DNA of 64,000 nucleotides from Endozoicomonas sp. SCSIO W0465 (lineage in GTDB: Bacteria; Pseudomonadota; Gammaproteobacteria; Pseudomonadales; Endozoicomonadaceae). Both the position numbers and the translations under genes were made by a program. The number at the start of each line of letters is the position of its first letter. Position 1 is the first letter of the stretch. This document shows, one piece after another, positions 63,847-64,000 of this stretch. A model generated the notes under the pieces. It made no database searches and was not told where the DNA came from. It saw only the letters and a program-made list of their open reading frames with translations. Location of the stretch: positions 2,086,001-2,150,000 of the forward strand of contig NZ_CP092417.1 of NCBI RefSeq assembly GCF_023716865.1, in the 5' to 3' direction.

Positions 63847-64000
63847 ATGATCCCACTCTATAATGAATCAAGTCTGGCGACGGGGAGTGCGAATTCCACA
63901 GGATTACCTTCTGGTAGTGATCACACAACACCATCAATACCGTCAAGCTCTTTCTATTCAGGTCGGCACGTATCAAGACAAGAACCCATTGGGAACAGCC
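63847..64000 (+). CDS. TALE-like modular repeat protein H, 5' end only
   Basis: About 51 codons (MIPLYNESSLATGSANSTGL ...) before the window ends, matching the start of gene G. It shows that the array continues beyond 64000. Confidence 0.85.
   Translation, partial: MIPLYNESSLATGSANSTGLPSGSDHTTPSIPSSSFYSGRHVSRQEPIGNS

Noticed and set aside
35517..64000. Could the direct repeats be a CRISPR array or simple satellite DNA?
   Set aside because: The units are contiguous, translate in one open frame with an exact 38-codon period, and have no unique spacers between them.

Overview
The window looks like chromosome of a gammaproteobacterium that lives with a eukaryotic host, probably an Endozoicomonas-type marine animal symbiont. 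That assignment is an inference from four things: gammaproteobacterial housekeeping genes (ilvA beside rpiA, selD, radA, cbpA-cbpM, a dmsD-like chaperone, a SutA-like factor, a YdiJ-type dehydrogenase), an ankyrin-repeat protein, heavy insertion-sequence load, and a large family of eukaryote-facing repeat proteins. No rRNA or tRNA gene was seen to fix the taxonomy.

Positions 1-35243 are mixed housekeeping and accessory DNA. The order is rpiA (5' end only), ilvA, CTAG-flanked palindromic mini-elements, a broken IS4-like element, an IS66-like element sitting just upstream of an ankyrin-repeat gene, a DUF2878 membrane protein, selD, a group II intron with its reverse transcriptase, a SutA-like gene, a YjbQ-family gene, a small HExxH protein, and an RND efflux pair (adaptor plus pump). 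A knot of nested and inverted IS66 copies truncates a hydrolase gene. Then come ydiJ, an unknown gene, an IS3-type element, a dmsD-like chaperone, a methyltransferase, an unknown gene, radA, a two-repeat-class basic protein and cbpA-cbpM.

Positions 35379-64000 form one tandem array of at least eight paralogous genes on the + strand (called A to H here; H runs off the end). Each protein has a Ser/Thr-rich disordered N-terminus, a basic KRKRP-type nuclear-localisation-like cluster near residue 85, a roughly 100-residue region that reads as degenerate versions of the repeat, 10 to 18 nearly identical 38-residue (114-bp) repeats, a terminal half repeat and an acidic, aromatic/leucine-rich C-terminus. 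Within each repeat the sequence is almost invariant except for a five-residue window at the end of the first helix (ICHGK, ICNGK, MMSSR, MMSGR and rarer forms), and every gene has a different order of these variants. This is the organisation of TAL effectors: modular repeats with variable specificity residues, degenerate flanking repeats, a nuclear signal and an acidic activation-like tail. The sequence is not an ordinary TALE, BAT or RipTAL repeat (38 rather than 33-35 residues). I propose that this is a divergent TALE-like, host-nucleus-directed, modular nucleic-acid-binding effector family. This is the main discovery candidate; binding and secretion are not shown by the sequence.

The array is evolving quickly. 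G and the 3' half of F belong to a recent 2524-bp tandem duplication; D, E and B carry small in-frame repeat indels; B has a frameshift and two IS1595-type insertions; F has three insertions (IS21, IS1595-type, ISKra4-like). Target duplications of 5-8 bp allow F, and B apart from its frameshift, to be read through as ancestral coding sequence. Each intergenic spacer carries the same roughly 140-bp upstream block and the same decayed reverse-strand coiled-coil ORF fragment.
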